Origin: Bacteroidota bacterium
GTDB lineage: Bacteria > Bacteroidota > Bacteroidia > Chitinophagales > UBA2359
Direction of reading: 5' to 3'
Length of the DNA: 7,915 nt
NCBI GenBank assembly: GCA_020627525.1
Contig: JAHDGP010000066.1
Coordinates: 6,718-14,632, forward strand
Shown here: one piece after another, positions 1 through 6,378 of the stretch
How the letters are laid out: every line of letters starts with the position of its first letter
Numbering within the stretch: the first letter of the stretch is position 1
The notes under the pieces: model-generated
The model's input: only the letters and a program-made list of their open reading frames with translations
The model's database searches: none
What the model was told of the DNA's origin: nothing
Program-made: the position numbers and the translations under genes

Positions 1-339
1 TACTGCTCCTAAAGACAGGGTTACAAAAAGCATTAATATTATATAGATATTGGTAATATCCGCAAATAAAATTACTGGTAATAAGACAGATCCAAGAATT
101 ACAACTCCACCCATTGTTGGCGTTCCTTGTTTGGTCTCTTCTCCTTCTAATCCTAATTTTCTAACTGTTTCTTTTACCTGTTGCTTTCGCAAAAAATTAA
201 TTAATTTTCCACCAAATACCATACTAATCAAAAGAGACAATATTATTGAAATACCAGCTCTAAAAGATAAAAACTTAAAAAGTCCAGCTCCAGCAAGATT
301 GTAATGTTCTCCTAAATATTGTGATAAATAATATAGCAT
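1..339 (-). CDS. mraY: MraY, phospho-MurNAc-pentapeptide transferase (N-terminal 113 residues, cut by window edge)
   Basis: MraY is the polytopic membrane enzyme that transfers phospho-MurNAc-pentapeptide from UDP onto undecaprenyl phosphate, making lipid I. Reading left from the ATG at 339-337 gives an open frame of exactly 113 codons to the window edge, starting MLYYLSQYLGEHYNL. Residues about 23-50 form a first hydrophobic segment. The family signature KQGTPTMGG is at residues 70-78, where the conserved Lys and Thr fall at 70 and 75 as in characterised MraY proteins. A second membrane segment begins at about residue 79 (VVILGSVLLPVILF) and a third at about 98. The frame ends at LSLGAV, just before the expected catalytic Asp-Asp pair, which lies outside the window. 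The start is 7 nt after the murE stop, consistent with co-transcription and translational coupling. The gene is incomplete only because of the window boundary; nothing suggests a pseudogene. Confidence 0.95.
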   Translation of the reverse strand, partial: MLYYLSQYLGEHYNLAGAGLFKFLSFRAGISIILSLLISMVFGGKLINFLRKQQVKETVRKLGLEGEETKQGTPTMGGVVILGSVLLPVILFADITNIYIILMLFVTLSLGAV

Positions 340-346
340 TTATATA

Positions 347-1810
347 TTAAAATTTAATTGCATTTATTTCAAAAGCTTCCTTTAAAACTGTTTTATCATC
401 AAAAGGGTGTTTCACTCCATTTACATCTTGATAATCTTCGTGTCCCTTGCCTGCTACCAAAATAATATCGCCAGATTTTGCCATCATCACGGCTGTATTT
501 ATTGCTTCTCTACGGTCCGTAATTTTCAAAAACTTCCCTAGATTTAGGTCTAATCCCTTGCTCATTTCATCTAAAATTGCTTTTGGATTTTCCGTTCTAG
601 GATTGTCTGATGTCAAGATCGCCAAATCGCTGTTTACTATTGCAATTTTTGCCATTATTGGTCTTTTAGATCTATCCCTGTCTCCTCCACAACCAACCAA
701 AGTAATCAGGCGATTGTTTTTCTTTTTCACCTTAACAATGGTTGTTAAAATTTTTTCTAAAGCATCAGGAGAATGAGCGTAATCAACTATTCCAGTAATG
801 GTATTGTCTTTATTGGAGACAATTTCAAAACGCCCTTTAACGGGTTTTAGCAAGCTCAATTTTTCCAAAGCATTTAAATGATCTATACCTAAAAGTTGAG
901 AGACAGCATAGACTGCCAATAAATTACTGGCATTGTATTCTCCCACCAACCTGGAATAAACTTCATTTCCTTTGACATTCAAAATCAAACCTGTAATGTT
1001 GTTTTCTATGATTCGCAGATTAAAATCCGCCATAGATTTTATACCAAAAGTATGTTTTTCAGCTTTGGTATTTTGCAACATAATCTTACCGTGTTTATCG
1101 TCGGTATTTACGAGTGCAAAGGCACCATTTCCCAAATTGTCAAAGAACGCTTTTTTTACATTTATATATTCTTTAAATGTTTTATGATAGTCTAAGTGAT
1201 CCAAAGTAATGTTAGAAAAAAGTCCACCAGCAAATTCAATTCCGTAAATACGGTTTTGATGAATTGCGTGAGAACTCACTTCAGCAAAGCAATATTCACA
1301 ACCATTGTCCACCATTTTGCGCAATAATTTGTTTAAAATAATTGCATTAGGTGTGGTATGTGTTGAAGGCATTTGTTCTCCTCCCAGATCGTAATAAATA
1401 GTAGATATTAATCCAGATTTATGACCTAAAAGGTTGAACATTTGATTCAACAAGCTAACTATTGTCGATTTTCCATTTGTACCAGTTACCCCAACTAACT
1501 TTAATTGGGCTGATGGATTATCGTAAAAATTTGCAGCAATTTTTCCCAATGCAAAAGAAGAGTCTTTTACATTGATTACTGTTACCTCTTCAGAAGTAAA
1601 AGCATCATTGTTACAAACAATAGCCGAAGCTCCTTTTTCTATAGCATTTTCAATGAACGCGTGACCGTCAATTTGAGATCCTTTTACCGCAATAAACAGA
1701 TCTCCTTTTTCTACTTTCCTGGAATCCAGTTTCAATCCAGTTATTTGAACAGTATCCCTACCAATTGTTTTGGTATTTATCCCCTCTAGTATGTCTTTTA
1801 AAATTTTAAT
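347..1810 (-). CDS. murE: MurE, UDP-MurNAc-tripeptide synthetase (meso-DAP type), probable ATT start
   Basis: MurE is the cytoplasmic ATP-dependent ligase that adds the third residue to UDP-MurNAc-L-Ala-D-Glu. Numbering from the ATT at 1810 (487 codons), the N-terminal domain has DSRKVEKGDLF at about 29-39. The ATP P-loop GTNGKST is at 110-116, NTDD is near 235, VDYAHSPDAL is near 342, and GKGHED is near 454. The lysine expected to be carbamylated lies in VKKAFF near 218-223. The specificity motif DNPR at 402-405 is the meso-diaminopimelate signature, so DAP is the likely substrate. The start is unusual. The only standard start in frame is TTG at 1735, which begins inside conserved sequence and would drop about 25 residues. 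Upstream of it the frame still reads KILKDILEGI, matching the usual start of Bacteroidota MurE as I recall it, with ATT where ATG is expected. No ATG occurs in any frame between the ftsI stop and 1735. The ATT lies 11 nt after the ftsI stop. Function is certain; the exact start is inference. Confidence 0.95.
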   Translation of the reverse strand: MKILKDILEGINTKTIGRDTVQITGLKLDSRKVEKGDLFIAVKGSQIDGHAFIENAIEKGASAIVCNNDAFTSEEVTVINVKDSSFALGKIAANFYDNPSAQLKLVGVTGTNGKSTIVSLLNQMFNLLGHKSGLISTIYYDLGGEQMPSTHTTPNAIILNKLLRKMVDNGCEYCFAEVSSHAIHQNRIYGIEFAGGLFSNITLDHLDYHKTFKEYINVKKAFFDNLGNGAFALVNTDDKHGKIMLQNTKAEKHTFGIKSMADFNLRIIENNITGLILNVKGNEVYSRLVGEYNASNLLAVYAVSQLLGIDHLNALEKLSLLKPVKGRFEIVSNKDNTITGIVDYAHSPDALEKILTTIVKVKKKNNRLITLVGCGGDRDRSKRPIMAKIAIVNSDLAILTSDNPRTENPKAILDEMSKGLDLNLGKFLKITDRREAINTAVMMAKSGDIILVAGKGHEDYQDVNGVKHPFDDKTVLKEAFEINAIKF

Positions 1811-1821
1811 GATGATGTTTT

Positions 1822-3927
1822 TTATCCCAATTTAATTTTAATCAACTCTCCTTTTTCAAATGACTTTCCTGGTTCTTTGGATTGTTGAATTACTTTTCCA
1901 ATTCCAGAAATTTGAACTTTCATTCCAATATTTTCTAAAATATAAATTGCATCTCTTAGTCCCATATCTTTTACATTTGGAACTGTATTTACTGTAGCGT
2001 CGAAAGATTTTTCAGCTTTTAAAGCGATATAACCGTCTTTGCTTTCAGAATACACAAAAGGTGCATTTGTTTCAATTTCATAATCTGTTCCTACATAATC
2101 GTAAATTACTTCTAAGTCTTCAACAAAACCTTTTCTTGTTGTTGGAAACTCTTCAAGTTTAGCCAATTCTTCCGCCGTAATTTCACCTTTCATTTGCTTT
2201 TGTAATTCAATATCTCTTGCAAATGTTTTTTCCGCAATTTCTTTAAATACGGGTGCAGCTACTTGGCTTCCATAATACTTCCCATTTTTAGGATCGCTCA
2301 CCACAACAATGCACGAATATTTCGGGTTCTCGTGTGGAAAATATCCAACATAAGAAGCCTGATAGCGTTTATTGCTGCTAATTTTAGGATTACTTATAAC
2401 AGTAGTACCTGTTTTCCCAGCCAAGGTCAAATATTCAGAAGCAATGCCTTTAGCGGTCCCTCTTTTCACAACGCCTCTCAAGACTTTTTGAACATTATAA
2501 GCATCTTTTTTGGAACAAATTTGCTTTACTTCAGTAGGTTCAAATTCTTCAATTACCTCATCTCTGTTGGTAATTTTTTTAACCAAATGTGGTTTCATCA
2601 TCACCCCATTATTAGCAATTGCATTGTAAAAACTCAAAAGCTGTAAAGGCGTCAACTTCAACTCATATCCAATCGACAGCCAGGGTAAAGAAACACCACT
2701 CCATCTATCTTCATCAGGATTTGAAATATCAGGCATTGGTTCTCCTTCAATTTCAATTCCACATTTTTCATTTAAGTTAAATGAATTTAGACGATTAATC
2801 AAAGCCCATTCATCACCTGTATAAGAATTATTTATCAAAGTCGAAATACCCACATTTGACGATTTTTCAATCACTGATTGTAAAGTCATAACAGGCTCTT
2901 TAGGAGCGTGAGAATCTCTCATTGTTCTGTCATAATATTTCTTTACACCGTTTCCAACATCCACCAGAGAATTCAAGCTGGCTTTTTTATCTACCAATAA
3001 AGACAACAGCATTGGTATCTTAAAGGTTGATCCTGGTAGAATTGTTTCAGCAATGGCGTAATTGTACATTTCATAGTAATCTCCTTTTTTGTCTTTACCA
3101 TAATTGACAATTGCTCTTACTTCACCTGATTTGACATCCATTACCACAGCACAACCGTGATCGGCAGCATTTTCTTCCAAAGCACTTTTCAAAGCTTTGT
3201 TTGCAGCATCTTGAATATTTACATCAATGGTGGTGTGAACATCAAAACCATCTTCAGGTTGTTCCCCACTGTAGTTTACCTCAATCCATCCGACTGTAGG
3301 TAGTTTATAATTTAACTGAGGCATTTTACCACCTGTTAAATATTTATCATAAGCTTTTTCAAGCCCAAAATCTTCAGCATTTTCTCGAATCAATCCTAAA
3401 GTTCTTTTAGCAAGGGTTCCATAAGGACGATTTCGTTCATTTATTTTTTTAAAGATACCTCCGCCTTTGGAGCTTTTTTCTTTAAACAAAGGCCATGTTT
3501 CAATTTCCTTTTTATCACTCAAGTTAACTTTCTTCAAAAGCGGAATGTATCTTTTATCTTTATCTCTTGCAGCCCGAAATTCTCTTTCATATTCTCTAGG
3601 AGATTTCTGTCCAAATTTTCCGGCAAGCAAAGAACTTAATTCACCAATATTTTCCTCAAACAAGTTGCTTTTCGCCGCAGTAGGGTCAAAAGCAACATTG
3701 TAATGAGGCAAAGAGGTAACCAATGGATTGGAATCTATGTCATAGATATTTCCACGTTTACCAAAAATAGTATCAACTCTAGTGGTATTGTCTTTAAGGT
3801 TTAGCCAATAATCTTGCTCCCACACCTGAACTTTCAAAAGCTTGGCGCATATTGCAAATCCAATGAAAAGCAATCCAATGAAAACGATGTATACTCGTCG
3901 TGATATGGTTTTTTTGACATCTTCCAT
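1822..3927 (-). CDS. ftsI: FtsI/PBP3-type class B penicillin-binding protein with C-terminal PASTA domain
   Basis: This is the septal peptidoglycan DD-transpeptidase, anchored in the inner membrane with its catalytic domain in the periplasm. Numbering from the ATG at 3927 (701 residues): a short cytoplasmic N-terminus is followed by a membrane segment at about 12-31. The pedestal/dimerisation region begins at about 50, with FGKRGNIYD near 55-64. The transpeptidase domain carries the three active-site motifs: STFK (300-303, nucleophile Ser300), SSN (356-358) and KTGT (505-508). Residues about 648-701 form a single PASTA domain (VPNVKDMGLRDAIYILENIGMKV). The frame opens two codons earlier at a TTG (3933) that overlaps the ftsL stop; I prefer the ATG, 2 nt after that stop. 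Tight spacing to ftsL-like fits coupled synthesis of partner proteins. Length and motifs are intact, so it should be active and beta-lactam sensitive. Confidence 0.96.
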   Translation of the reverse strand: MEDVKKTISRRVYIVFIGLLFIGFAICAKLLKVQVWEQDYWLNLKDNTTRVDTIFGKRGNIYDIDSNPLVTSLPHYNVAFDPTAAKSNLFEENIGELSSLLAGKFGQKSPREYEREFRAARDKDKRYIPLLKKVNLSDKKEIETWPLFKEKSSKGGGIFKKINERNRPYGTLAKRTLGLIRENAEDFGLEKAYDKYLTGGKMPQLNYKLPTVGWIEVNYSGEQPEDGFDVHTTIDVNIQDAANKALKSALEENAADHGCAVVMDVKSGEVRAIVNYGKDKKGDYYEMYNYAIAETILPGSTFKIPMLLSLLVDKKASLNSLVDVGNGVKKYYDRTMRDSHAPKEPVMTLQSVIEKSSNVGISTLINNSYTGDEWALINRLNSFNLNEKCGIEIEGEPMPDISNPDEDRWSGVSLPWLSIGYELKLTPLQLLSFYNAIANNGVMMKPHLVKKITNRDEVIEEFEPTEVKQICSKKDAYNVQKVLRGVVKRGTAKGIASEYLTLAGKTGTTVISNPKISSNKRYQASYVGYFPHENPKYSCIVVVSDPKNGKYYGSQVAAPVFKEIAEKTFARDIELQKQMKGEITAEELAKLEEFPTTRKGFVEDLEVIYDYVGTDYEIETNAPFVYSESKDGYIALKAEKSFDATVNTVPNVKDMGLRDAIYILENIGMKVQISGIGKVIQQSKEPGKSFEKGELIKIKLG

Positions 3928-3929
3928 AA

Positions 3930-4304
3930 TCAAAATCCAATTTCTCCTTTAGAATAAGTTATCACTTTCACCGGTTTTCTAAATCCCGAATATCCCGTTG
4001 ATTTTAATTTTTCTTCAAATTCAGACTCTCTAGTTGAGTTAATCAATTCAGCCTGCATAGTTTTTTGGTAGTGTTGTAATTCTTCAACATCTACTTTCAA
4101 TTTACGTAAATGAAATTTTTGTTTTTCAGCATAATTTGTAAAAAAGATGGTCATGACCATCAAAACAAACACTAAGCTCACTAACTTAATCGCCTCAGTA
4201 CTTTTAAGTAATGCATACCAATTTTTATCAAACTGTTCAGACCAATCAACTGACTTTTCAGCGACTTCCTGCTCTTCGATATATATAGGTTTCCGTTTAA
4301 GCAT
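3930..4304 (-). CDS. ftsL: FtsL-like bitopic division protein
   Basis: A 124-residue protein with FtsL architecture: a cytoplasmic N-terminus of about 38 residues, one strongly hydrophobic segment at about 40-57 (KLVSLVFVLMVMTIFFTNY), then a heptad-rich, charged stretch at about 58-100 (KLKVDVEELQHYQKTMQAEL) likely to form a periplasmic coiled coil. FtsL proteins scaffold the septal synthase by joining FtsQ/FtsB to FtsW/FtsI. Primary sequence of this family is poorly conserved, so the call rests on topology, size and position between rsmH and ftsI, where ftsL sits in most dcw clusters. The ATG at 4304 is 29 nt after the rsmH stop, and the TGA at 3932-3930 is 2 nt before the ftsI ATG. It could equally be named a generic Bacteroidota FtsL-like protein; function by homology is likely but untested. 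Confidence 0.85.
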   Translation of the reverse strand: MLKRKPIYIEEQEVAEKSVDWSEQFDKNWYALLKSTEAIKLVSLVFVLMVMTIFFTNYAEKQKFHLRKLKVDVEELQHYQKTMQAELINSTRESEFEEKLKSTGYSGFRKPVKVITYSKGEIGF

Positions 4305-4333
4305 TGTAGAATGTGTTGTTATTTAACCTTGTT

Positions 4334-5242
4334 TCAAATTTTTTCAGCTATTCTCATTTTAGCACTTCGCGCCCTTGAATTTCTCTTTATTTCATCCTCT
4401 GAAGGAACAATCACTTTTTTATTGATAGCCTTTAGAGGTTTTTCAAATTTTCCAAAAATGTCCTTTTCAGGGATTCCAGTAAAGTTTCCAGCTTTAATAA
4501 AGTTTTTAACCAATCTATCTTCCAGAGAATGATAAGCGATAGAGACAAAGCGTCCATTAGTTTTCAATACAAGTGCCACCTGTTCAATCACCTCTTTTAA
4601 AACCTCTAATTCTTGATTAACCTCAATTCTCAAAGCCTGAAATATTTTCGCCAAATCTTTATTGGGATTATTTCTCAAGAAAGGTTTTAAAACCGTCTTA
4701 AATTGGTCTACTGTTTTAAAATGTGAAATTTTTCTTTGTTCAACTATCTGTTTAACAATATTATAGGCTCCTTTTACTTCACCGTAGTTTTTAAAAATAT
4801 CAACTAAATCTTCACTTGAATAGCTGTTCAGAATATGTTCAGCAGTCAAATCAGATGATTGATTCATTCTCATATCAAGCGGTCCATCAAAACGAATTGA
4901 AAAACCTCTTTCTGGTGTATCAAATTGATGGGAGGCAACCCCCCAATCTCCCAAAACACCGTCTACGTGTTCAATATTATAAAGCTTTAAATAAGCTGTT
5001 AAATACTTAAAATTTTGTCTAACAAATATCAGCCTGTTATCGACAATTTTTTTGTTTTTTTCTGCGTCTTCATCTTGATCAAAAACGATCAGTTTACCTT
5101 CGGAAGACATTTTTTTTAAGATTTCATTGGAGTGGCCACCATTTCCAAAAGTCAAATCCACATAAACACCGTCTGGATTTATATTTAACCCATCAACACT
5201 TTCGTTGAGCAGAACAGGCTCATGATACTTTGAACTTTCCAT
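4334..5242 (-). CDS. rsmH: RsmH (MraW), 16S rRNA m4C1402 methyltransferase
   Basis: RsmH uses S-adenosylmethionine to methylate the N4 position of C1402 in the ribosomal P site of 16S rRNA. The 302-residue protein starts with the family N-terminus YHEPVLLNESVDGL. The SAM-binding loop FGNGGHS is at 32-38, followed by the acidic FDQDEDA at 54-60. The DxGVxSxQxD block is at 99-108 (DWGVASHQFD), leading into ERGFSIRFDGPLDMRM at 111-126. ALRIEVNQEL (203-212), AYHSLEDRLVK (236-246) and the C-terminal NSRARSAKMR (288-297) are all family hallmarks. The frame extends two codons upstream to a GTG at 5248, but the ATG at 5242 gives the usual N-terminus and is preferred. It lies 40 nt after the mraZ stop. 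The Trp in DWGVAS replaces a residue that is usually Leu or Phe; otherwise the enzyme looks complete. Confidence 0.97.
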   Translation of the reverse strand: MESSKYHEPVLLNESVDGLNINPDGVYVDLTFGNGGHSNEILKKMSSEGKLIVFDQDEDAEKNKKIVDNRLIFVRQNFKYLTAYLKLYNIEHVDGVLGDWGVASHQFDTPERGFSIRFDGPLDMRMNQSSDLTAEHILNSYSSEDLVDIFKNYGEVKGAYNIVKQIVEQRKISHFKTVDQFKTVLKPFLRNNPNKDLAKIFQALRIEVNQELEVLKEVIEQVALVLKTNGRFVSIAYHSLEDRLVKNFIKAGNFTGIPEKDIFGKFEKPLKAINKKVIVPSEDEIKRNSRARSAKMRIAEKI

Positions 5243-5282
5243 ACACACACCACTATTTCAAACAAATCAATCTTATTTTATC

Positions 5283-5753
5283 TTACCCTGAAATACTTTG
5301 ACCTCCATACAAATCTGCAACTATATCATCAAAACCAGCTTGATTTCCTTTCATCATCAATTCATAGGTTTCTGAATCCCAAATTTGAATTTTGTTAAGC
5401 TTACCTTTCAAGGTTATCTCTTTTTTTAAACCAGCAAATTCTACCATTCTCGGTGGAATTGTAATTCTGCTGTTATTGTCTATTGTCAATCTTTCAGCAA
5501 AATCAAGAAAACGGCTAAGGTTTTTTCTATCCTTTGGATTTCCCTCGTTGAACTTCATTAACAAAAGTTCTTCAACTTCTTTCCAAGCTTCTTCGGAGAA
5601 TAGATCTATGCACTTGTCTGGACTCACATTAGCAACCAATGTTGCAGACTCTTCTTTTTGGTCATCTTGTAAAATTGATGTAAATTTGCTATGTACCACT
5701 ATTCTGCACTTAGCATCCATTTTACAGTTAGATGTGCCAATAAAGCTATTCAT
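5283..5753 (-). CDS. mraZ: MraZ, dcw operon transcriptional regulator
   Basis: MraZ is a ring-forming DNA-binding protein of the AbrB/SpoVT fold that sits first in most dcw clusters and, in E. coli, represses its own operon. This 156-residue copy has the two expected half-domains, each with the DxxxR signature: DAKCR at 13-17 in the N-terminal half and DNNSR at 92-96, followed by ITIPPRMVEFAGL, in the C-terminal half. The first half begins MNSFIGTSNCKMDAKCRIVV, slightly divergent from the usual GxxxxxLDxKGR pattern (Cys replaces Gly before Arg17). The ATG at 5753 overlaps the TGA of a 13-codon upstream ORF. About 53 nt upstream of the start lies an array of TGGG boxes, the expected MraZ operator, just downstream of a strong -7 box. 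Autoregulation is therefore likely. The rsmH gene follows after 40 nt. Confidence 0.96.
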   Translation of the reverse strand: MNSFIGTSNCKMDAKCRIVVHSKFTSILQDDQKEESATLVANVSPDKCIDLFSEEAWKEVEELLLMKFNEGNPKDRKNLSRFLDFAERLTIDNNSRITIPPRMVEFAGLKKEITLKGKLNKIQIWDSETYELMMKGNQAGFDDIVADLYGGQSISG

Positions 5754-5791
5754 TTGCGAGTTTTTAATGATATATTCATTTCAAACGTCAT
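5750..5791 (-). other. Possible 13-codon leader ORF overlapping the mraZ start
   Basis: An ATG at 5791-5789 opens a frame reading MTFEMNISLKTRK and stops at the TGA at 5752-5750, which shares the sequence ATGA with the mraZ start codon. It lies inside the predicted mraZ 5' leader, downstream of the TGGG boxes. The geometry would allow translational coupling to mraZ. An ORF this short is common by chance in AT-rich DNA, and I do not recognise the peptide, so this is only a candidate. Confidence 0.2.
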
Positions 5792-5806
5792 AAATCGTTC
5801 CTTGTT

Positions 5807-5841
5807 TCCCATTTTCTCCCCTTTTGCCCCATTTTCTCCCA
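5807..5841 (-). promoter_or_regulatory. MraZ operator: four TGGG-type boxes at 10-bp period
   Basis: On the minus strand four five-base boxes follow each other at exactly 10-bp spacing: TGGGA (5841-5837), TGGGG (5831-5827), GGGGA (5821-5817) and TGGGA (5811-5807). The three spacers are GAAAA, CAAAA and GAAAA. E. coli MraZ is known to bind TGGGN direct repeats separated by 5 nt upstream of mraZ, so the architecture matches closely. The array begins directly after the -7 box and would cover the transcription start, which suits autorepression by blocking RNA polymerase. The assignment combines visible sequence with established knowledge of the family. Confidence 0.85.
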
Positions 5842-5849
5842 CAAATATA
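5842..5849 (-). promoter_or_regulatory. Bacteroidota-type -7 box of the mraZ (dcw) promoter
   Basis: The minus strand reads TATATTTG, a perfect match to the Bacteroidota -7 consensus TAnnTTTG. It is the only perfect match I found in the gap between pgk and mraZ. The -33 element is less clear. A TTTG at 5878-5875 lies 25 nt upstream, longer than the usual spacer of about 17-23, while a weaker TTC-containing stretch sits at a normal distance of 19 nt. Transcription would begin roughly 5-8 nt downstream, inside the first MraZ box, giving a leader of about 80 nt to the mraZ start. Confidence 0.7.
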
Positions 5850-5855
5850 ATTAAA

Positions 5856-5871
5856 TTCCCAAATTAGGGAA
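5856..5871. promoter_or_regulatory. Small inverted repeat with an extra in-phase TGGGA in the promoter spacer
   Basis: TTCCC at 5856-5860 and GGGAA at 5867-5871 form a 5-bp inverted repeat around a 6-bp AT spacer. On the minus strand it contains TGGGA at 5861-5857, exactly 20 bp (two operator periods) upstream of the first main MraZ box. It lies between the presumed -33 and -7 elements. It could be an outlying MraZ contact or the site of another regulator. The short arms make chance a real alternative. Confidence 0.35.
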
Positions 5872-6079
5872 GAACAAAAGCACTTTTTTTAACGAATATT
5901 GAGCAATGAATAATATATGATATTTATACATATATGTAATCAATTGAAAACCCAGATTAGCTATTGGAAATAAGTTATAAATTAGGCAATAAGAATTATT
6001 AGAACTTGAATTATAAAATACTTGAATTCAAATTGTTACGTATTACTGTGTATGAACTTTGGAGTTTAGACTGGTGTAT

Positions 6080-6098
6080 TGTACTTATTTCAAGTACA
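6080..6098. repeat. Inverted repeat, 7-bp arms (TGTACTT/AAGTACA)
   Basis: Perfect arms at 6080-6086 and 6092-6098 enclose the 5-nt loop ATTTC. On the plus strand the hairpin is followed by the T-rich run TATTTCATTTTTTT, resembling a weak terminator in that direction, but no plus-strand gene precedes it. Its right arm (CAAGTA, 6091-6096) is also complementary to TACTTG at 6112-6117 in the next inverted repeat, so alternative pairings are possible. Confidence 0.4.
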
Positions 6099-6107
6099 TA
6101 TTTCATT

Positions 6108-6136
6108 TTTTTACTTGATTTTTATTAAAGTAAAAA
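6108..6136. repeat. Inverted repeat, 9-bp arms (TTTTTACTT/AAGTAAAAA)
   Basis: Perfect arms at 6108-6116 and 6128-6136 enclose an 11-nt AT loop. The stem has only one G:C pair and would be weak. The left arm overlaps TACTTG (6112-6117), which can instead pair with the right arm of the preceding hairpin. No gene-related role is evident. Confidence 0.35.
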
Positions 6137-6241
6137 TAATTGACACAATTTTGGAAGTTTCTTGTACCTAGCAATGAATAAACAGTCTTTTCTGAACTGA
6201 CAATAGTTTGTATCCTAACTTTTATGTGTGGAATAGTTAAG

Positions 6242-6266
6242 TACTCGATCAAAAATTAATCGAGTA
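6242..6266. repeat. Inverted repeat, 8-bp arms (TACTCGAT/ATCGAGTA)
   Basis: Perfect arms at 6242-6249 and 6259-6266 flank a 9-nt A/T-rich loop. With three G:C pairs per stem it is among the most stable hairpins in the gap. It lies about 110 nt past the pgk stop and has no T-run on either side, so it is not a textbook intrinsic terminator. It could protect the 3' end of the pgk transcript or be a protein site. Confidence 0.4.
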
Positions 6267-6324
6267 TTCAGAAATCTTCTGCTTTTGACTTACAATGGTT
6301 TTACCGATTGTATGGTATGACATT

Positions 6325-6343
6325 TTGCACTAAAGAAGTGCAA
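6325..6343 (-). terminator. Candidate pgk transcription terminator hairpin
   Basis: Reading in the pgk direction, the perfect 7-bp stem TTGCACT/AGTGCAA encloses the 5-nt loop TCTTT, 35 nt beyond the pgk stop codon. It is the first stable hairpin after the gene, which is the main argument for it. The following sequence (AATGTCATACC) is not U-rich, so intrinsic termination would be weak; a 3'-end-stabilising hairpin is the alternative. Confidence 0.4.
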
Positions 6344-6378
6344 CGGATTTTATATATATTTATATATTCAAATTCGTA

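Larger units (their letters stand above)
5872..6378. other. Gene-free gap between pgk and the mraZ promoter, with several short inverted repeats
   Basis: This AT-rich stretch of about 500 bp contains no credible coding region on either strand and no recognisable tRNA or other known RNA. Besides the hairpins listed separately it holds the perfect 12-bp palindrome TACATATATGTA at 5927-5938, the direct repeat ACTTGAATT at 6004-6012 and 6020-6028, the 10-bp palindrome TTGAATTCAA at 6022-6031, AATTG/CAATT arms around ACA at 6138-6150, and CAGAA/TTCTG arms around ATC at 6269-6281. Many such repeats are expected by chance in AT-rich DNA. An unannotated small RNA cannot be excluded. Confidence 0.6.

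Noticed and set aside
50..304. Plus-strand ORF of 84 codons antisense to mraY
   Set aside because: It is the shadow of conserved MraY sequence; the minus-strand frame carries the KQGTPTMGG signature.
3925..3933. TTG at 3933 as the ftsI start
   Set aside because: It overlaps the ftsL stop, and an ATG two codons later gives the expected short cytoplasmic N-terminus.
5240..5248. GTG at 5248 as the rsmH start
   Set aside because: It adds only Met-Cys; the ATG at 5242 gives the usual family N-terminus and is the stronger start codon.
5927..5938. 12-bp palindrome TACATATATGTA as an operator
   Set aside because: It is pure AT apart from one G and one C, sits about 80 bp upstream of the -7 box, and such palindromes are expected by chance in this composition.
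6140..6145. TTGACA as a sigma-70 -35 box
   Set aside because: No matching TATAAT lies about 17 bp downstream, and Bacteroidota primary promoters do not use this consensus.
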